NCBI RefSeq assembly: GCF_019733355.1
Contig: NZ_JAIHLQ010000056.1
Coordinates: 1-33,748 of the forward strand
Reading direction: 5' to 3'
Source of the DNA: Pseudomonas baetica
Lineage (GTDB): Bacteria > Pseudomonadota > Gammaproteobacteria > Pseudomonadales > Pseudomonadaceae
DNA length: 33,748 nucleotides
Below are positions 7,555 through 17,255 of the stretch, one piece after another (positions within the stretch are counted from its first letter, which is position 1; every line of letters begins with the position of its first letter). Below the pieces are notes generated by a model. That model saw nothing but the letters and a program-made list of their open reading frames with translations, was not told where the DNA came from and did not search any database. A program made the position numbers and the translations under genes.

Positions 7555-10500
7555 TCAGGAGAGGCGGACTGCTCGTGCAGCGACCGGCATGTAGAGCCAT
7601 CGCTCGCTCACGGGCTTGCCGGTCGCGTTGAGAAGGGCATGACCATAGGACTCGAGCTGCGGGCCGTGCTCCGCCACCAGGTCCTGGTCTCTGGCTGAGC
7701 CACCGGGGTTCGACTTGTGGTCCATGAGAATCCAACTATCTGGCAGTTCAACCAGCAAGTCGATGCGGCCCCGGATACGAGTGCCGTTAGGGCCATTGGC
7801 TTCGATGGGCACTTCGACGTAAACGGGACAGTCAGGCCAGCGCTTGGCTACCCAAGCTTGGAACGCTGAGGTCTGGGTGCACACGGCATCCTTATCTACA
7901 GAATCAGCCACGGCCCAGATCTTCAGGATGCGCTCGACGTCAGGGGGAGAAATACCGCCAAGCACGCCGGCGCGTGCGATGCACAGGTGGAGCGCAGTGC
8001 CCAGCGATGCCATGTCGGGCTTGCCTGCCAGACTTAGCCGAACTCCGACGGCGTCGGTCTCGACAACTGTGAATGTACCGCCCGAAGCAGAACTCGGTCG
8101 GTGCCACAAAGGTTCGGCCTGCACGCGCGGACGAGCTGTAAACCAGTGGCAGGCCTCGGGGGCTGTGGAAGGTGGCTCCGCTGAGCACTCATCCTTGCTC
8201 CAGGACTTCGATAGTCTGGAGAGCTGCTTGCCTTCGGGTGTCGTTACGATTTCTGAGTCACCGAACAACAGCTCGGCTGCGCCTTGAATCTCGCCAACCC
8301 AGGCGCGGCCCGGTCCTGATTTACGCACGAAAGATAGTGCTACGTTTATGTCACGTGCGCGGGTCAGGCCCACGTATAGAAGACGCTTGTTCTCCGCCAA
8401 TGCCTCTGCCTGCATGGCTTGGCCAGTTACGCTGGCTTCGGCATTGAGTGCGGCCTGGGGCTGGGACCGCTTGCCCCAGCTCTTTAACCAGCAGTGGACG
8501 AAGCGGTTGGCGAGTGGCTGCTGCGGGTCGAAGCCTCCAACTGTCCTCGCGCGCACGCCCCAAAGCGAAGTACGTGCTATCGCATCGAGGCTTGTCAGCA
8601 CGACAACTGGCCACTCCAGTCCCTTTGCCCCGTGATAAGTGAGAACCGAGACTGCGTTGCCTGCAGAAGTAGCCCGATTATCATCCTCTTGACTAGCGAG
8701 TTCATCCAGCCAACGAAGCATGCCACTTACCGTCGCTGGCCGCTTCGCGGCGACGCACTCGTCCTCGAAAGTCTTTCCGAGCTCAACCAGTGCCTCGACG
8801 TTTGACATCCGGTTGCGGCTCTCATGGGGGGAGGTGGACCATTGGCCGGCCAGTCTTGCTACTTGGGACTCAGCAGCGGCAAGTCGTAGCACCTCCAGTG
8901 GCGTCAAAGCCGTTAGCGTCGGGCGCAGTTTTTCCAATCGGGCGATCAGTTCATGAGCGCTATCGCCCGTCGTCAGCCACTCGTATGGCTTGGCCTCATC
9001 CGTGGCGAGGTGCTGCAGCCTGTCTGCAAGCCAGGTTTCGATCGGAGTGCTGTCGGCCAGTGTTATAACCAGCGCCGTGGCGACAGTGTCGGTTGGGTCG
9101 TTCATACGCCTCAGACAGGCCATGACATAGATGGCTTCGGCGGCCCCCAACAAGCCGGAGCGTGGGCTGGCTGACGGAATGCCCCAGCGGGTGAGTGACG
9201 TGACGGCAAATTCGACCTGGTCGTTGTAGCGACACAACACTCCAATATCGCCGGCCTGAATCGGGCGGAGCTCCTTGGTGTCCTTGTCTTCGACCTTGGT
9301 CCCGGATTCCAACAGCTCGCGGATGGCCTGACCAAGACATAGGTAATCCGAGTCGTTTCGACTGCTCTCGAAGTTCCAGTTCAATAGCGCAGGCTGGTCC
9401 GGAATGTCCTTGCGCAGTGACTGCAACCGAACCTGCTCGGGCGTCAGCTCGGGCTCAAATGCAGAGTTGAATAGACCATTGGTGAGCGAGACCAGGCTTT
9501 CGTTGGAGCGTCTGGAAGTGTCCAGGGCCTTCCCTACGATTCCGCCCCAGTCCTTGATGGCATTGAGAACGCCGGAAATGAGGCTTGCGTCAGTACCGCG
9601 GAAGCCGTAGATAGCCTGTTTGGGGTCGCCGACCCACACCGACTTCTTAGCTAGCTTGGCCAGCTCGATGAAAAGCGCCAGTTGGAGCGGGCTGGTGTCC
9701 TGGAACTCATCAATCATGATCAGATCCAGTTCTGCAGCCAAGACTTCACGGACAGCTGGCTTTGTCCTCAACGCACGTAGCAGCAACACCTCTTGGTCGC
9801 TGAAGTCGACGGCACCCAGCGCCTTCTTAGCCTGCTCATATGCATTGAGAACGTCGGCGGCTAGGTTGAAGACGTGGTCAAGGTACTGGCGGACCTCGGC
9901 ATGAAAAGCCGGGTGAGACTCATGGGCCTGCGCTGCGGATTTGACTGGTGCTACGATATCTCTGACTTTGGCGCCGGCGTCGAACCCGGCTGCACCGATC
10001 CAGTCTGGCCAGCTCCAGCGGCCTTCACGGAAGAGTCGATCCAGCTTCTGGAGTCCCTCTAGGCCTTTTAATAGGTTGTCTGCAACTTTGACATCGGCAG
10101 CTTGCTGCTGTTCTACGTATGCCGCCACTCCCCTGTACGCTTCGGCCAGCGCAGTCGCCAATGCTTCGGTCGGATCCACCCCCGTAGCCGGAGTAGGCCA
10201 ATTCGTGAGCATCGCGTCTGCATTCTGGGAACCCATCACTCGAAGTTCATCCGGCCCGATATCGTTGTCGAGCGCGGCCTTAACGACAGCCTCAACAGTC
10301 TTGGACCAGTCCGCCTGCTCGATACCGAACCGCTCTGTGAGCCGAACCAGTTCCGTTTGAGCGTCGGCTTCCATCGACTCTGCAAGTGTAGCTTTGAGCA
10401 GTCTCTTGGATTGACCTTCGCCCAATACAGTCTGATCGGGAGAAAGCCCCAGCTCAAAGCAGAACCGCTTGAGCATCTGGCCGCAAACGCTATTGACGGT

Positions 10501-10731
10501 GCCCAAGCGGGCCTGGCCGATAGCTGTGGCCAGGTCGATACGTCCCTTTTCAAGCAGCCAGGAGCGAGCGCGTTCACGCAGCTCGGTAGCGGCCTTCACG
10601 GTGAAGGTCGTGGCCAAGATGGCGTGAGGGCGGGCTGTGCCCGACTCTAGGGCTTGGGCGAGTGTTTCAGTCAGCTTGTAGGTCTTGCCACTGCCGGCGC
10701 CTGCACTGATGAATTCGATGTTGTTCATCAT
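7555..10731 (-). CDS. AddA-like UvrD/RecB-family helicase with C-terminal nuclease domain
   Basis: A 1058-residue superfamily 1A helicase. The start is the ATG inside ATGATGA that overlaps the stop of the preceding gene; a longer frame to 10770 lacks support. Motifs in order: Walker A AGAGSGKT (residues 10-17), motif Ia ATTFTVKAATELRER, Walker B IDEFQDTS (Asp341 to Asp345), motif III GDPKQAIYGFRGTD, motif V HGAKGLEWP and motif VI YVGLTRARD. The C-terminal 150 residues hold a RecB-type PD-(D/E)xK nuclease: GRIDLLVELP then ILMDHKSN (Asp1004, Lys1006), then QLESYGHAL. This is the layout of AddA, the motor and nuclease subunit of AddAB end-processing enzymes. Pseudomonads normally rely on RecBCD, so a separate AddA-like gene next to a PLD protein points to an accessory, probably defensive, role. 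All catalytic motifs look intact. Confidence 0.85.
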   Translation of the reverse strand: MMNNIEFISAGAGSGKTYKLTETLAQALESGTARPHAILATTFTVKAATELRERARSWLLEKGRIDLATAIGQARLGTVNSVCGQMLKRFCFELGLSPDQTVLGEGQSKRLLKATLAESMEADAQTELVRLTERFGIEQADWSKTVEAVVKAALDNDIGPDELRVMGSQNADAMLTNWPTPATGVDPTEALATALAEAYRGVAAYVEQQQAADVKVADNLLKGLEGLQKLDRLFREGRWSWPDWIGAAGFDAGAKVRDIVAPVKSAAQAHESHPAFHAEVRQYLDHVFNLAADVLNAYEQAKKALGAVDFSDQEVLLLRALRTKPAVREVLAAELDLIMIDEFQDTSPLQLALFIELAKLAKKSVWVGDPKQAIYGFRGTDASLISGVLNAIKDWGGIVGKALDTSRRSNESLVSLTNGLFNSAFEPELTPEQVRLQSLRKDIPDQPALLNWNFESSRNDSDYLCLGQAIRELLESGTKVEDKDTKELRPIQAGDIGVLCRYNDQVEFAVTSLTRWGIPSASPRSGLLGAAEAIYVMACLRRMNDPTDTVATALVITLADSTPIETWLADRLQHLATDEAKPYEWLTTGDSAHELIARLEKLRPTLTALTPLEVLRLAAAESQVARLAGQWSTSPHESRNRMSNVEALVELGKTFEDECVAAKRPATVSGMLRWLDELASQEDDNRATSAGNAVSVLTYHGAKGLEWPVVVLTSLDAIARTSLWGVRARTVGGFDPQQPLANRFVHCWLKSWGKRSQPQAALNAEASVTGQAMQAEALAENKRLLYVGLTRARDINVALSFVRKSGPGRAWVGEIQGAAELLFGDSEIVTTPEGKQLSRLSKSWSKDECSAEPPSTAPEACHWFTARPRVQAEPLWHRPSSASGGTFTVVETDAVGVRLSLAGKPDMASLGTALHLCIARAGVLGGISPPDVERILKIWAVADSVDKDAVCTQTSAFQAWVAKRWPDCPVYVEVPIEANGPNGTRIRGRIDLLVELPDSWILMDHKSNPGGSARDQDLVAEHGPQLESYGHALLNATGKPVSERWLYMPVAARAVRLS

Positions 10732-13346
10732 TTCCAGCCTCCCAGCAAGATAAGGTGGTCTCGGTCCCATTTGCTTGGACCTTTGACCGGAAGGGTTCCC
10801 TCAGGGCCCTGGAACTCGTCGCTCGGATCTTCCGGAACGACTTCGATGGTCCCTTCATCCAGTTGTTCCTTGCGCCATTTCCACGTAGCGCGCGCGCGGT
10901 CTAGTATGCTGGAGACGGTTGCGCCGTCCGGCGGTCTTCTAACCTGCGCTTTTGGGAAAATGTCAGCAGCGCTGATGTACAGTCCGCCGCTTTCTAGGAT
11001 GAAGTAGCCAAGCGCAGCGGGTGCGACACCGCTTGTTTGCTCTATAAGGCTGGAGTAGAGGGCCAACTGTAGGTGTTCACCAGAGCGAAGCAGCCCGGCG
11101 TAGTAGGTATCGCCTCTCCATTTTATGTCCACGGCGACAGTTCGCTTGTCACCAAGCGTGACCAAGAGGTCAATTTTGCCGATCAGCGGGACTGCTCCCA
11201 AGGTTCCTCTGAGCTCCACCTCCGTCTGAACCTGAACGGCACCAGCGAGCCTGAGGTGATCGAGGAGACTGCCGATGGCTAGTTCGCAAACCTTCCGGAA
11301 GTGCTGCTGCGTTACTCCTGCGCCCTGCATGAGTAGTACAGCGCCTTCAGTCAGCAAGAGCGAGTCTGCTTCGGCGCGGAACCACGCAAGGGCATCGGAG
11401 TTTGACAAACTCAAGGCATCGTTGTGCGCGAAGAGTTTCTCGAGTACCCGATGAGCGAGGATACCCAGCAAGCGGTTGTCCTCATCCACCGCCAGGACGG
11501 AGGTCGGATCCAGCTTCGCCACTCGTTTCAGAACGAATAGGGCTGCGTCATTGAAGAGTTCGTTGAGCGTAGTGAACGACTGTAAAACGTCGCCGAGCTG
11601 CACGGGATGAGGGAGTTGGATGTGTCGTGGAGTAGCTGGCAGCGACTGAGGTGCAAGCACCTCAGCGGTTACCCCGAGAAGTGTGGAGTCGAGTGCAATG
11701 TCCAGGTCAAGCGAAGCGGACTCGATATCCGGTACGAGCTTCTTAAGAATCTGGCGAATCGGATGTACTTCTGTACCGGGGGGAGGGCAGACGATGATGA
11801 ATCTTTTTCTCGCAGCAAGTAGTGGCCGCAGCCACTTCAGTGCTAACGATACAAGCTCACGCGCCGGGTCTCGCAACTGCACACCTAATTGTGTAAGAGC
11901 GTTCACCTCGGCAGGAGACCAAGGCAGAGGCGAGGGCAGGGCAGGCGTAGATGGCATCCACCAGATCACCTCATCAGCTGCTTCGATGCACGCGGCTGCG
12001 GTGCTGGTCGAGCGCATGCAACCGACATGGGAAACCGCTGCGGGGTTGGTTGCCCCTGCGGGCGTGGCGTGGGCGACCAACTGCTCGACTTGCCGAGGCA
12101 GCACCGTGGCCAACCCTTGCCGAGCCAGCTCGATCAATGCTTCATGGACAGCCGCACATTGGCTATGCGCCGCCGTAAAACTCGCCGCATCAGCGGATTC
12201 ACCTGAGAGGCGAAGCCGCATAGCCTCCTTCATCCGGGCGACGCGAGCAATCAGTGCATCGACCGGCACTCCATCGGTGCGTGACCAGCGCTCTGACTCC
12301 AGCCAGAAGGTAATTTCATCTGCTACTTCCTGGGCATTGTTACCCGCTGCGATCTTGGCCTTAGCCGCCGTCCAGGCTTCGCTCCCAATTCCAGGCTGCT
12401 TGGCGACAGCACGAGCGAGCCTGCCTCTCGCAGGACGACTGAATGGGCCCACTGGGTGCGTCAGGAAATCCAGCAGTCGGTTCATGTCTATTGGTTCCCA
12501 GCACATTTCCAAGGCAAGGATTAGTGCCTGTAGGGCTGGGCGGAGCTGACTAGGGCGTTCGAACCCGCAGTTGACCCCGCCGGTCGCGGACAGCGACACA
12601 TCTAGCGAGTCGCCCGCATCCTCAGCCAGGATCAGCCGGTCGCCGGGCTGGTGCGAGTGCTGTGCGCTCAACCAGTGTTCGGCGGTCGTGGCCGCGAGAG
12701 CGTGCACTAGCAAGACACTCCCGTCGGTCTGCACGGTCAGATTGCCCGCGGAGCCTCCAGCCAGAACGGTTAGGGCTTGCTCTTGCAACGCACGAAGTTG
12801 GCCTTCTCCCTGTGGCTCGGGAAGTCGGACTTCGACCGCTGGCAGGCGCTCGAGCACCTGCCGCCAGAGAAGCGGGAAATCCTCGGGCGGGTCAACCAGG
12901 TGAACTGACTTGATGGGGCCGGGGGCGGACGCACTCAGAGCCTGTATCACCAGGTGCAAGCGATCGGCCTCTCCGGGCGGCAGCGTTTCGAGAGCTGCCT
13001 TTTCAATGGCGGCAAGCTCCTGGATTCGCGAAGCATGCTCTGGATTAGCGCTGCCGTCCCAACCGCCAAGCCGCCACTCGTCACGCCAGGCCAGGAGGCG
13101 CGCAGCCGTACCAATACTGTCGGCCTTCAGGGACTCACTGTAAAAGCGCGAGTTGTTGTCATGGACGCGCAGCAGGCCAGAGTAGATGGTCACGCGTCTG
13201 GCCTTGGACGCTTCTGGCGCGCTTAGACCAAGGTAGGTCTCCAGCAGGGACAGGAATCCGAGGCGGCCCACTATCGGGGTATTGAAGAAGTTCGTCGGGG
13301 ACGGACCCTGACGGGTATCCAAGAAAAGGCCAAAAGTGATGTGCAT
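10728..13346 (-). CDS. AddB-like PD-(D/E)xK nuclease subunit
   Basis: An 872-residue protein whose stop overlaps the start of the AddA-like gene (ATGA), so the two are coupled. The N-terminal 650 residues resemble a degenerate helicase scaffold: no Walker A or DExx box is visible. Near the C-terminus a RecB-type nuclease domain reads GKIDLLVTLGDK, AVDIKWRG (Asp740, Lys742) and HLQLALYSSL, the D...DxK...QxxxY series. That is the architecture of AddB: inactive helicase fold plus active nuclease. Unlike classical AddB, I see no four-cysteine iron-sulfur cluster around the nuclease. The start ATG at 13346 has no obvious Shine-Dalgarno, but upstream sequence has no extension. Together with the AddA-like and PLD products it would form a multi-nuclease DNA-degrading complex; this function is inferred. 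Confidence 0.75.
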   Translation of the reverse strand: MHITFGLFLDTRQGPSPTNFFNTPIVGRLGFLSLLETYLGLSAPEASKARRVTIYSGLLRVHDNNSRFYSESLKADSIGTAARLLAWRDEWRLGGWDGSANPEHASRIQELAAIEKAALETLPPGEADRLHLVIQALSASAPGPIKSVHLVDPPEDFPLLWRQVLERLPAVEVRLPEPQGEGQLRALQEQALTVLAGGSAGNLTVQTDGSVLLVHALAATTAEHWLSAQHSHQPGDRLILAEDAGDSLDVSLSATGGVNCGFERPSQLRPALQALILALEMCWEPIDMNRLLDFLTHPVGPFSRPARGRLARAVAKQPGIGSEAWTAAKAKIAAGNNAQEVADEITFWLESERWSRTDGVPVDALIARVARMKEAMRLRLSGESADAASFTAAHSQCAAVHEALIELARQGLATVLPRQVEQLVAHATPAGATNPAAVSHVGCMRSTSTAAACIEAADEVIWWMPSTPALPSPLPWSPAEVNALTQLGVQLRDPARELVSLALKWLRPLLAARKRFIIVCPPPGTEVHPIRQILKKLVPDIESASLDLDIALDSTLLGVTAEVLAPQSLPATPRHIQLPHPVQLGDVLQSFTTLNELFNDAALFVLKRVAKLDPTSVLAVDEDNRLLGILAHRVLEKLFAHNDALSLSNSDALAWFRAEADSLLLTEGAVLLMQGAGVTQQHFRKVCELAIGSLLDHLRLAGAVQVQTEVELRGTLGAVPLIGKIDLLVTLGDKRTVAVDIKWRGDTYYAGLLRSGEHLQLALYSSLIEQTSGVAPAALGYFILESGGLYISAADIFPKAQVRRPPDGATVSSILDRARATWKWRKEQLDEGTIEVVPEDPSDEFQGPEGTLPVKGPSKWDRDHLILLGGWK

Positions 13347-14298
13347 GCTAAGGTTGACTTCCTTGACGACAATCCAATGCAGGCGTCCTATTGCATCTTG
13401 TTCCCCTGCTCCTAGTCGACAAGACTAACCGAAAGCAACCATACACGTACGACGGAAAATTGCTGAGAGCGGCTGTCAGACCACGACTGCCTGTGTGTCA
13501 GATATCGCAGCAAGGCAGACAAGGAACTGCGCCTACTGAATTTTTGCTCTTTACCGTTAGCAGCCTTTGTCCAACTAGAGGTCTGGTAAAGCCTGCTGGC
13601 CCCTGGAGTGAGCAGCCGACTTTTGGCAGCGTTTTGAAAAGCGTCGGAGTAATACCTGAATTCAGCTTGGCGACTTACACTTGAAATATTAATTGCACAG
13701 GAGGTATCACTCGGTTGCTCACGCACTTTGGCAGAGGAGAGCATCTCATCGGCCTACCTTCACACCGCGGTGTGTGGGAACAACAACGGGTGACTTTTCT
13801 AGAAGGGAACTGTTGGACTTCAGGCTGGGGGCATCCTTTTCAAACCATCCAACGTATGCCCTCAGATGTGCCCCCAATGTAGCAATCTACCGGAAGTGAA
13901 TGGAACTCCATGGTTTGTGGAAAGGCAGAAATGATCAGCTAAACAGCCTGCCCGACGAAACCTAAAGACTCTCAGGATCGCCCATAAACATCCCGACACC
14001 TTTGTACACGAGTAGAGCGCTATTGCCTCGCTGTCCGACGCGCTGGGTAGCATGCCTGCACATTCGATGTGGAGATTTTTCTCCCAGCGATCCCGCCGAC
14101 CAAAGCCAGCCAGAGCTTTCAGGAACGGAGCCTTGCGTTTTGCCGAGCGCGAGCAGTCAAACGTCCTGCAACTGGCCCAGCGCCTCGACAGATACGCAGG
14201 GCTGTCCTTTTTCGGTATCGCGCAAACATACGTGAATGTGGCTTGCTGAGTACCGGGTCGCGGCATGCTAGGATATTCAGCCAAGCAGTTGGGACGTA
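13347..14298. other. Gene-poor gap of about 950 bases
   Basis: No convincing gene. Overlapping frames on both strands have poor codon character and no ribosome binding sites; the most protein-like is a 65-residue plus-strand frame ending at 14249 (contains LRFAEREQSNVLQLAQRLD), possibly the tail of a lost gene. A perfect 14-base palindrome, cacaccgcggtgtg, sits at 13761-13774 and could be an operator, though no start codon lies close. The promoter of the AddAB-like cassette should lie in the first 200 bases, and I cannot place it. No tRNA or integrase was seen. Confidence 0.5.
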
Positions 14299-15468
14299 TC
14301 ACGGTGATCGCGGAATACCACGCAACAGCACCATTGCAATGAACAGCGCACCGACTGCGCCCACTGAAATCATCAATCCTTGCTCACTGATATAAGACAC
14401 TAAGGCGCCAGTGGCAATGGGGCCCAATACGCTGCCCAAGGTGTAGAAAATCGCAATCGACGTCATGGCGGTGGACACTTGATGTTCGCCAACCCGGCCT
14501 CCTGCTTCGATCACGGCCAGGGTGTTCATGCCTCCGATGGCTCCTCCCCAGAGGAACACAATAATCGCCGCCAACCAAGGAAGCGGCTGGCTGAGCGGAA
14601 TGGCCAATGTGCCCAGCAACAGTATCAGGCTGCAGACTAGCTGGCCGACCTTGTAAGAGCTGCGGTCAGCCAGCCAGCCGATCGGCAGTTGAAGGGCGGT
14701 GCCGCCAATTCCGAAGACCGATATCAGGAGGGTCGCGGCGGTCAACAGATAGCCGGCCGAGAGGCTGTAGCCTGCAAGGAACGATACGGATGAGGTTTCC
14801 GAAAAACCTGCGATAAATGCGGCACATAGAGCCGTCGGGATGACCCTGAACATTTTGCCGTGGCGTTTTTCAACTGGAGTTTTCGGCTGCGTGTCGTAGG
14901 TCTTAAGGGTTAAAGCCAGCGCGCCGGACATCAACACCATCACGGCACAGGCGTAGTAAGGTGCGGCGCTCCCGACGCCAAATACAATCAGCAGCAGCGG
15001 GCCTACAGCAATACCCAGGCCCATCAAGGTCTCATGGACGCCGATCGCCCGGCCACGCTCATCTTTCGAGGCGACCGCGACGATCCACGTATCGCACGCG
15101 ATCCAGCGCAAGATCAAGCCGATGCCGAGCAAAACGTTCAGCGAAAAAATCAGTACCAGATGGGTTGTCAGGGTCATACCGATCAGCGCAGCAATAGTCA
15201 GCACTGCGCTGAGGATATTAGTCCTTACGAGCCCCTGATAGGCCAGTAAGCGTGGAACCCATTTGTAGAGCAGTAAAATAGCCAGCCACGAGGCGCTGAC
15301 AATCACACCGATTTTTGCCGGCTCGACCCCTTGCCGCTCAAGCGAAAGCGACAGCAGCGGAGTGACTGTACCGATCTGCACGATCTGCGACAGGGCTGAG
15401 AGGATGTTTATCTTGGTCAGGGCAAACCAGCGTTGCTGGTTGCTGTACTCAACACTCGGTTTTTCCAT
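14299..15468 (-). CDS. MFS family transporter
   Basis: A 389-residue integral membrane protein with about twelve hydrophobic segments in two halves joined by a basic cytoplasmic loop (KTYDTQPKTPVEKRHGK, about residue 190-206). The first half shows the loop 4-5 region with IACDTWIVAVASKDERGRA and the second half the MFS loop signature GWLADRSSYKVG. Size and charge pattern match the YcaD/multidrug-efflux-like branch of the major facilitator superfamily. It acts in the inner membrane as a proton-coupled transporter; substrate cannot be read from sequence. It stands alone, flanked by gene-poor DNA on both sides, so no operon clue exists. It looks intact, ending in RGIPRSP. Confidence 0.85.
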   Translation of the reverse strand: MEKPSVEYSNQQRWFALTKINILSALSQIVQIGTVTPLLSLSLERQGVEPAKIGVIVSASWLAILLLYKWVPRLLAYQGLVRTNILSAVLTIAALIGMTLTTHLVLIFSLNVLLGIGLILRWIACDTWIVAVASKDERGRAIGVHETLMGLGIAVGPLLLIVFGVGSAAPYYACAVMVLMSGALALTLKTYDTQPKTPVEKRHGKMFRVIPTALCAAFIAGFSETSSVSFLAGYSLSAGYLLTAATLLISVFGIGGTALQLPIGWLADRSSYKVGQLVCSLILLLGTLAIPLSQPLPWLAAIIVFLWGGAIGGMNTLAVIEAGGRVGEHQVSTAMTSIAIFYTLGSVLGPIATGALVSYISEQGLMISVGAVGALFIAMVLLRGIPRSP

Positions 15469-15551
15469 TTGTGACTGACCTAGGATTGCGGCGCCAAGCG
15501 TTCAAGGATGAGGCAGACTCATTTCGAAGAAGGTCCGAAGCGTACTTACCG

Positions 15552-15908
15552 TCAGCTTGGAATAATCCCCCCCGACAAATCGCGCGACATCAAGGCCGGC
15601 CCATTGAATATTATAGGCTCGCGCTCTGTCTGCAAACTCCAGAACCTAGAGTTCTCAGATGAGTACGAGGACTCAAAATCCCAACGATTTTCGTTAGCAA
15701 GTTTTGCCAACACATGTGAGTGCTTTTGATAAATTGGCATGCCTACCTTAAAAACGTACTGATCCGCTGGCCTATTCAGCGAGCAACCGTGATCGGGCAA
15801 TTGCTGGCGTATCAATGCGCTTGCTGAGCTTAGGAAGTTGGCCTCGACAGTGCCCTCAAACAATCGTCTAACGTAAGCGAAGTTCAGACCCCTGCCGTTG
15901 ACGTGAGC
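15552..15908 (-). pseudogene. Orphan reading frame, possible gene remnant
   Basis: The minus-strand frame is open for about 118 codons after a TAG and reads like protein (AHVNGRGLNFAYVRRLFE, then MPIYQKHSHVLAKLANEN). The only early start is a TTG at 15863, giving 103 residues with no clear ribosome binding site. It lies upstream of the MFS gene on the same strand. The N-terminus seems to begin inside a folded domain, which suggests a 5'-truncated gene. I do not recognise the family. Confidence 0.3.
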
Positions 15909-15992
15909 ATAGGGGAGGGGCTAAGTGTAGGGATAAGAACTGTTGCGCATAACCTTAGTCACAGTACTCTCCTGGTGAGCGTGCCGGTTGAT

Positions 15993-16015
15993 AAGTGGCG
16001 AGCGGGTCGCCACTT
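15993..16015. repeat. Perfect inverted repeat (9-base stem, 5-base loop)
   Basis: aagtggcga, loop gcggg, tcgccactt. A further imperfect outer pairing exists between ataaccttag near 15951 and cttaggttat near 16017. There is no T-run straight after the stem on either strand, so it may be an operator or mobile-element relic rather than a terminator. Confidence 0.5.
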
Positions 16016-16185
16016 GCTTAGGTTATCGCGATGAGAGCGAATCAGCGTCGCTTTTTTGGCGCCCTCGACTGTGAGGTTTTTCCACGAGTGGCCGACGCTA
16101 TTTACGGACTGATTTTTACAAGACGCTCGAACTGAACTTCCGCTGTTAAGGGACGCAAACGAGTGAGAGGGGCAGCCCGTTATTC

Positions 16186-17113
16186 ATGAACCGCGGCGTA
16201 TTCGACGTACTTGTGCAGGTCATCGTCCGGGAACCGCGCAAGGCTTGGCCGGTGGGCTCGGGATTTTCGTTCAGTGCCCTGGTGCCTACTGATGTCACGC
16301 TGCTTTCGCTGAGTTATTTCAACGATCTGATGGATCACGATCCGCAAACCGTGCAGGCAACCTCCGTCGCCCGCCCGCCGATGTCGCGGATGGGCAAGGC
16401 GATGAAAGACGTTGGCCAGGCGCAGCCTAACTTGACGGATATTTACTACCAGACGTTGTCCGGAGCGATTTTCACCTCCACCCATGTCACCAGTGTGGGC
16501 TTCACGTCATATTCCGGTTGCGTCACCGGCCAAAAACTGGTGACCGCCCCGTGGCGAGGCGCCAGACAGTGACGCCAAGCGCCACCCCGAAGTGTTCCGC
16601 GCCGCCCGGCTGTCCGTCGGCGTGGCCGCCCAAGTCCCCCCTGAAGAACCGCGCACCGTACCTTCTTCGCCAGCGGCAATGGATCGCTAAGACCGAAGAA
16701 CTACTGAAAGACGGGGCGAAAAAATCGGGAAAACCAGCACTAGGAAATGCTCGTGGTGATCTATTCTGACTTCGCGTGGTCGATCACCCTGAATGAGACT
16801 GCCGACCCGGAAAACCCTCCCAACCACTCGACCGACGCGGGAGGCAATGAGTTTGTGTCGATCATCGAAAAGCTCGACAAATAAGGCACCGATTTCCCTG
16901 AAGCCCGGCGTACCTTGCTCCACAGCCTACGCTTTTTTGCCAGCTTCAATGACCAGGTGGCTGAGTCGTTCTAGGTGTATGCCAAGGTGCTCAACGTGCG
17001 CTTCAACGATTGGAATATCCGGTGCCCTCCGAATACGACCCGGCCTGCTTGCGTGAGATCTTCAAGTTGATCAACGGCAAGGACGTGCGCACCAGGTTTC
17101 CCCATCTAGTAAC
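16186..17113 (+). pseudogene. Decayed gene in several reading frames
   Basis: Coherent protein pieces run in the same direction across changing frames. First, 16186-16572 (AWPVGSGFSFSALVPTDVT, then ATSVARPPMSRMGKAM). Next, a frame from about 16553 to 16690 (AKRHPEVFRAARLSVG). Then a frame from 16747 with internal TAA and TAG stops (VIYSDFAWSITLNETAD, then ARRTLLHSLRFFASFND). Last, a frame from about 17010 (YPVPSEYDPACLREIF, then NGKDVRTRFPHL). Shifts at about 16560, 16690-16747 and 17015 plus two stops show a dead gene of at least 310 codons. The first block weakly recalls DUF2875-type proteins linked to type VI secretion lipases, but that is a memory match only. It ends about 140 bases before kdpF. 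Confidence 0.6.
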
Positions 17114-17255
17114 AAGAATATGTCCTCTACGTCGAATACAATCTCATTGTGTTTACGTGCTCTTTACTCATTTCCTCTCTGTCCACCTAGCTAATTTACG
17201 GGTGTCCCGCAGAAAATTCTCACCAAGCGCCGTTAACCATAGCTTGGGGATTTTA

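Larger units (their letters stand above)
15469..16185. other. Gap of about 700 bases between the MFS gene and a decayed gene
   Basis: Contains one orphan minus-strand frame and one perfect hairpin, both listed separately. The MFS promoter should lie in the first 80 bases. Nothing else is supported. Confidence 0.4.

Noticed and set aside
10732..10770. A 13-residue N-terminal extension of the AddA-like helicase
   Set aside because: The coupled ATGATGA start places Walker A at the normal distance from the N-terminus; the extension lies inside the upstream gene.
13761..13830. Possible CRISPR repeat around the palindrome
   Set aside because: The dyad occurs once; no repeat-spacer periodicity is present.
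13862..14302. A 146-codon minus-strand frame before the MFS gene
   Set aside because: Sequence is rich in Cys, Arg and Ser with no family pattern, no ribosome binding site, and it overlaps other equally open frames.
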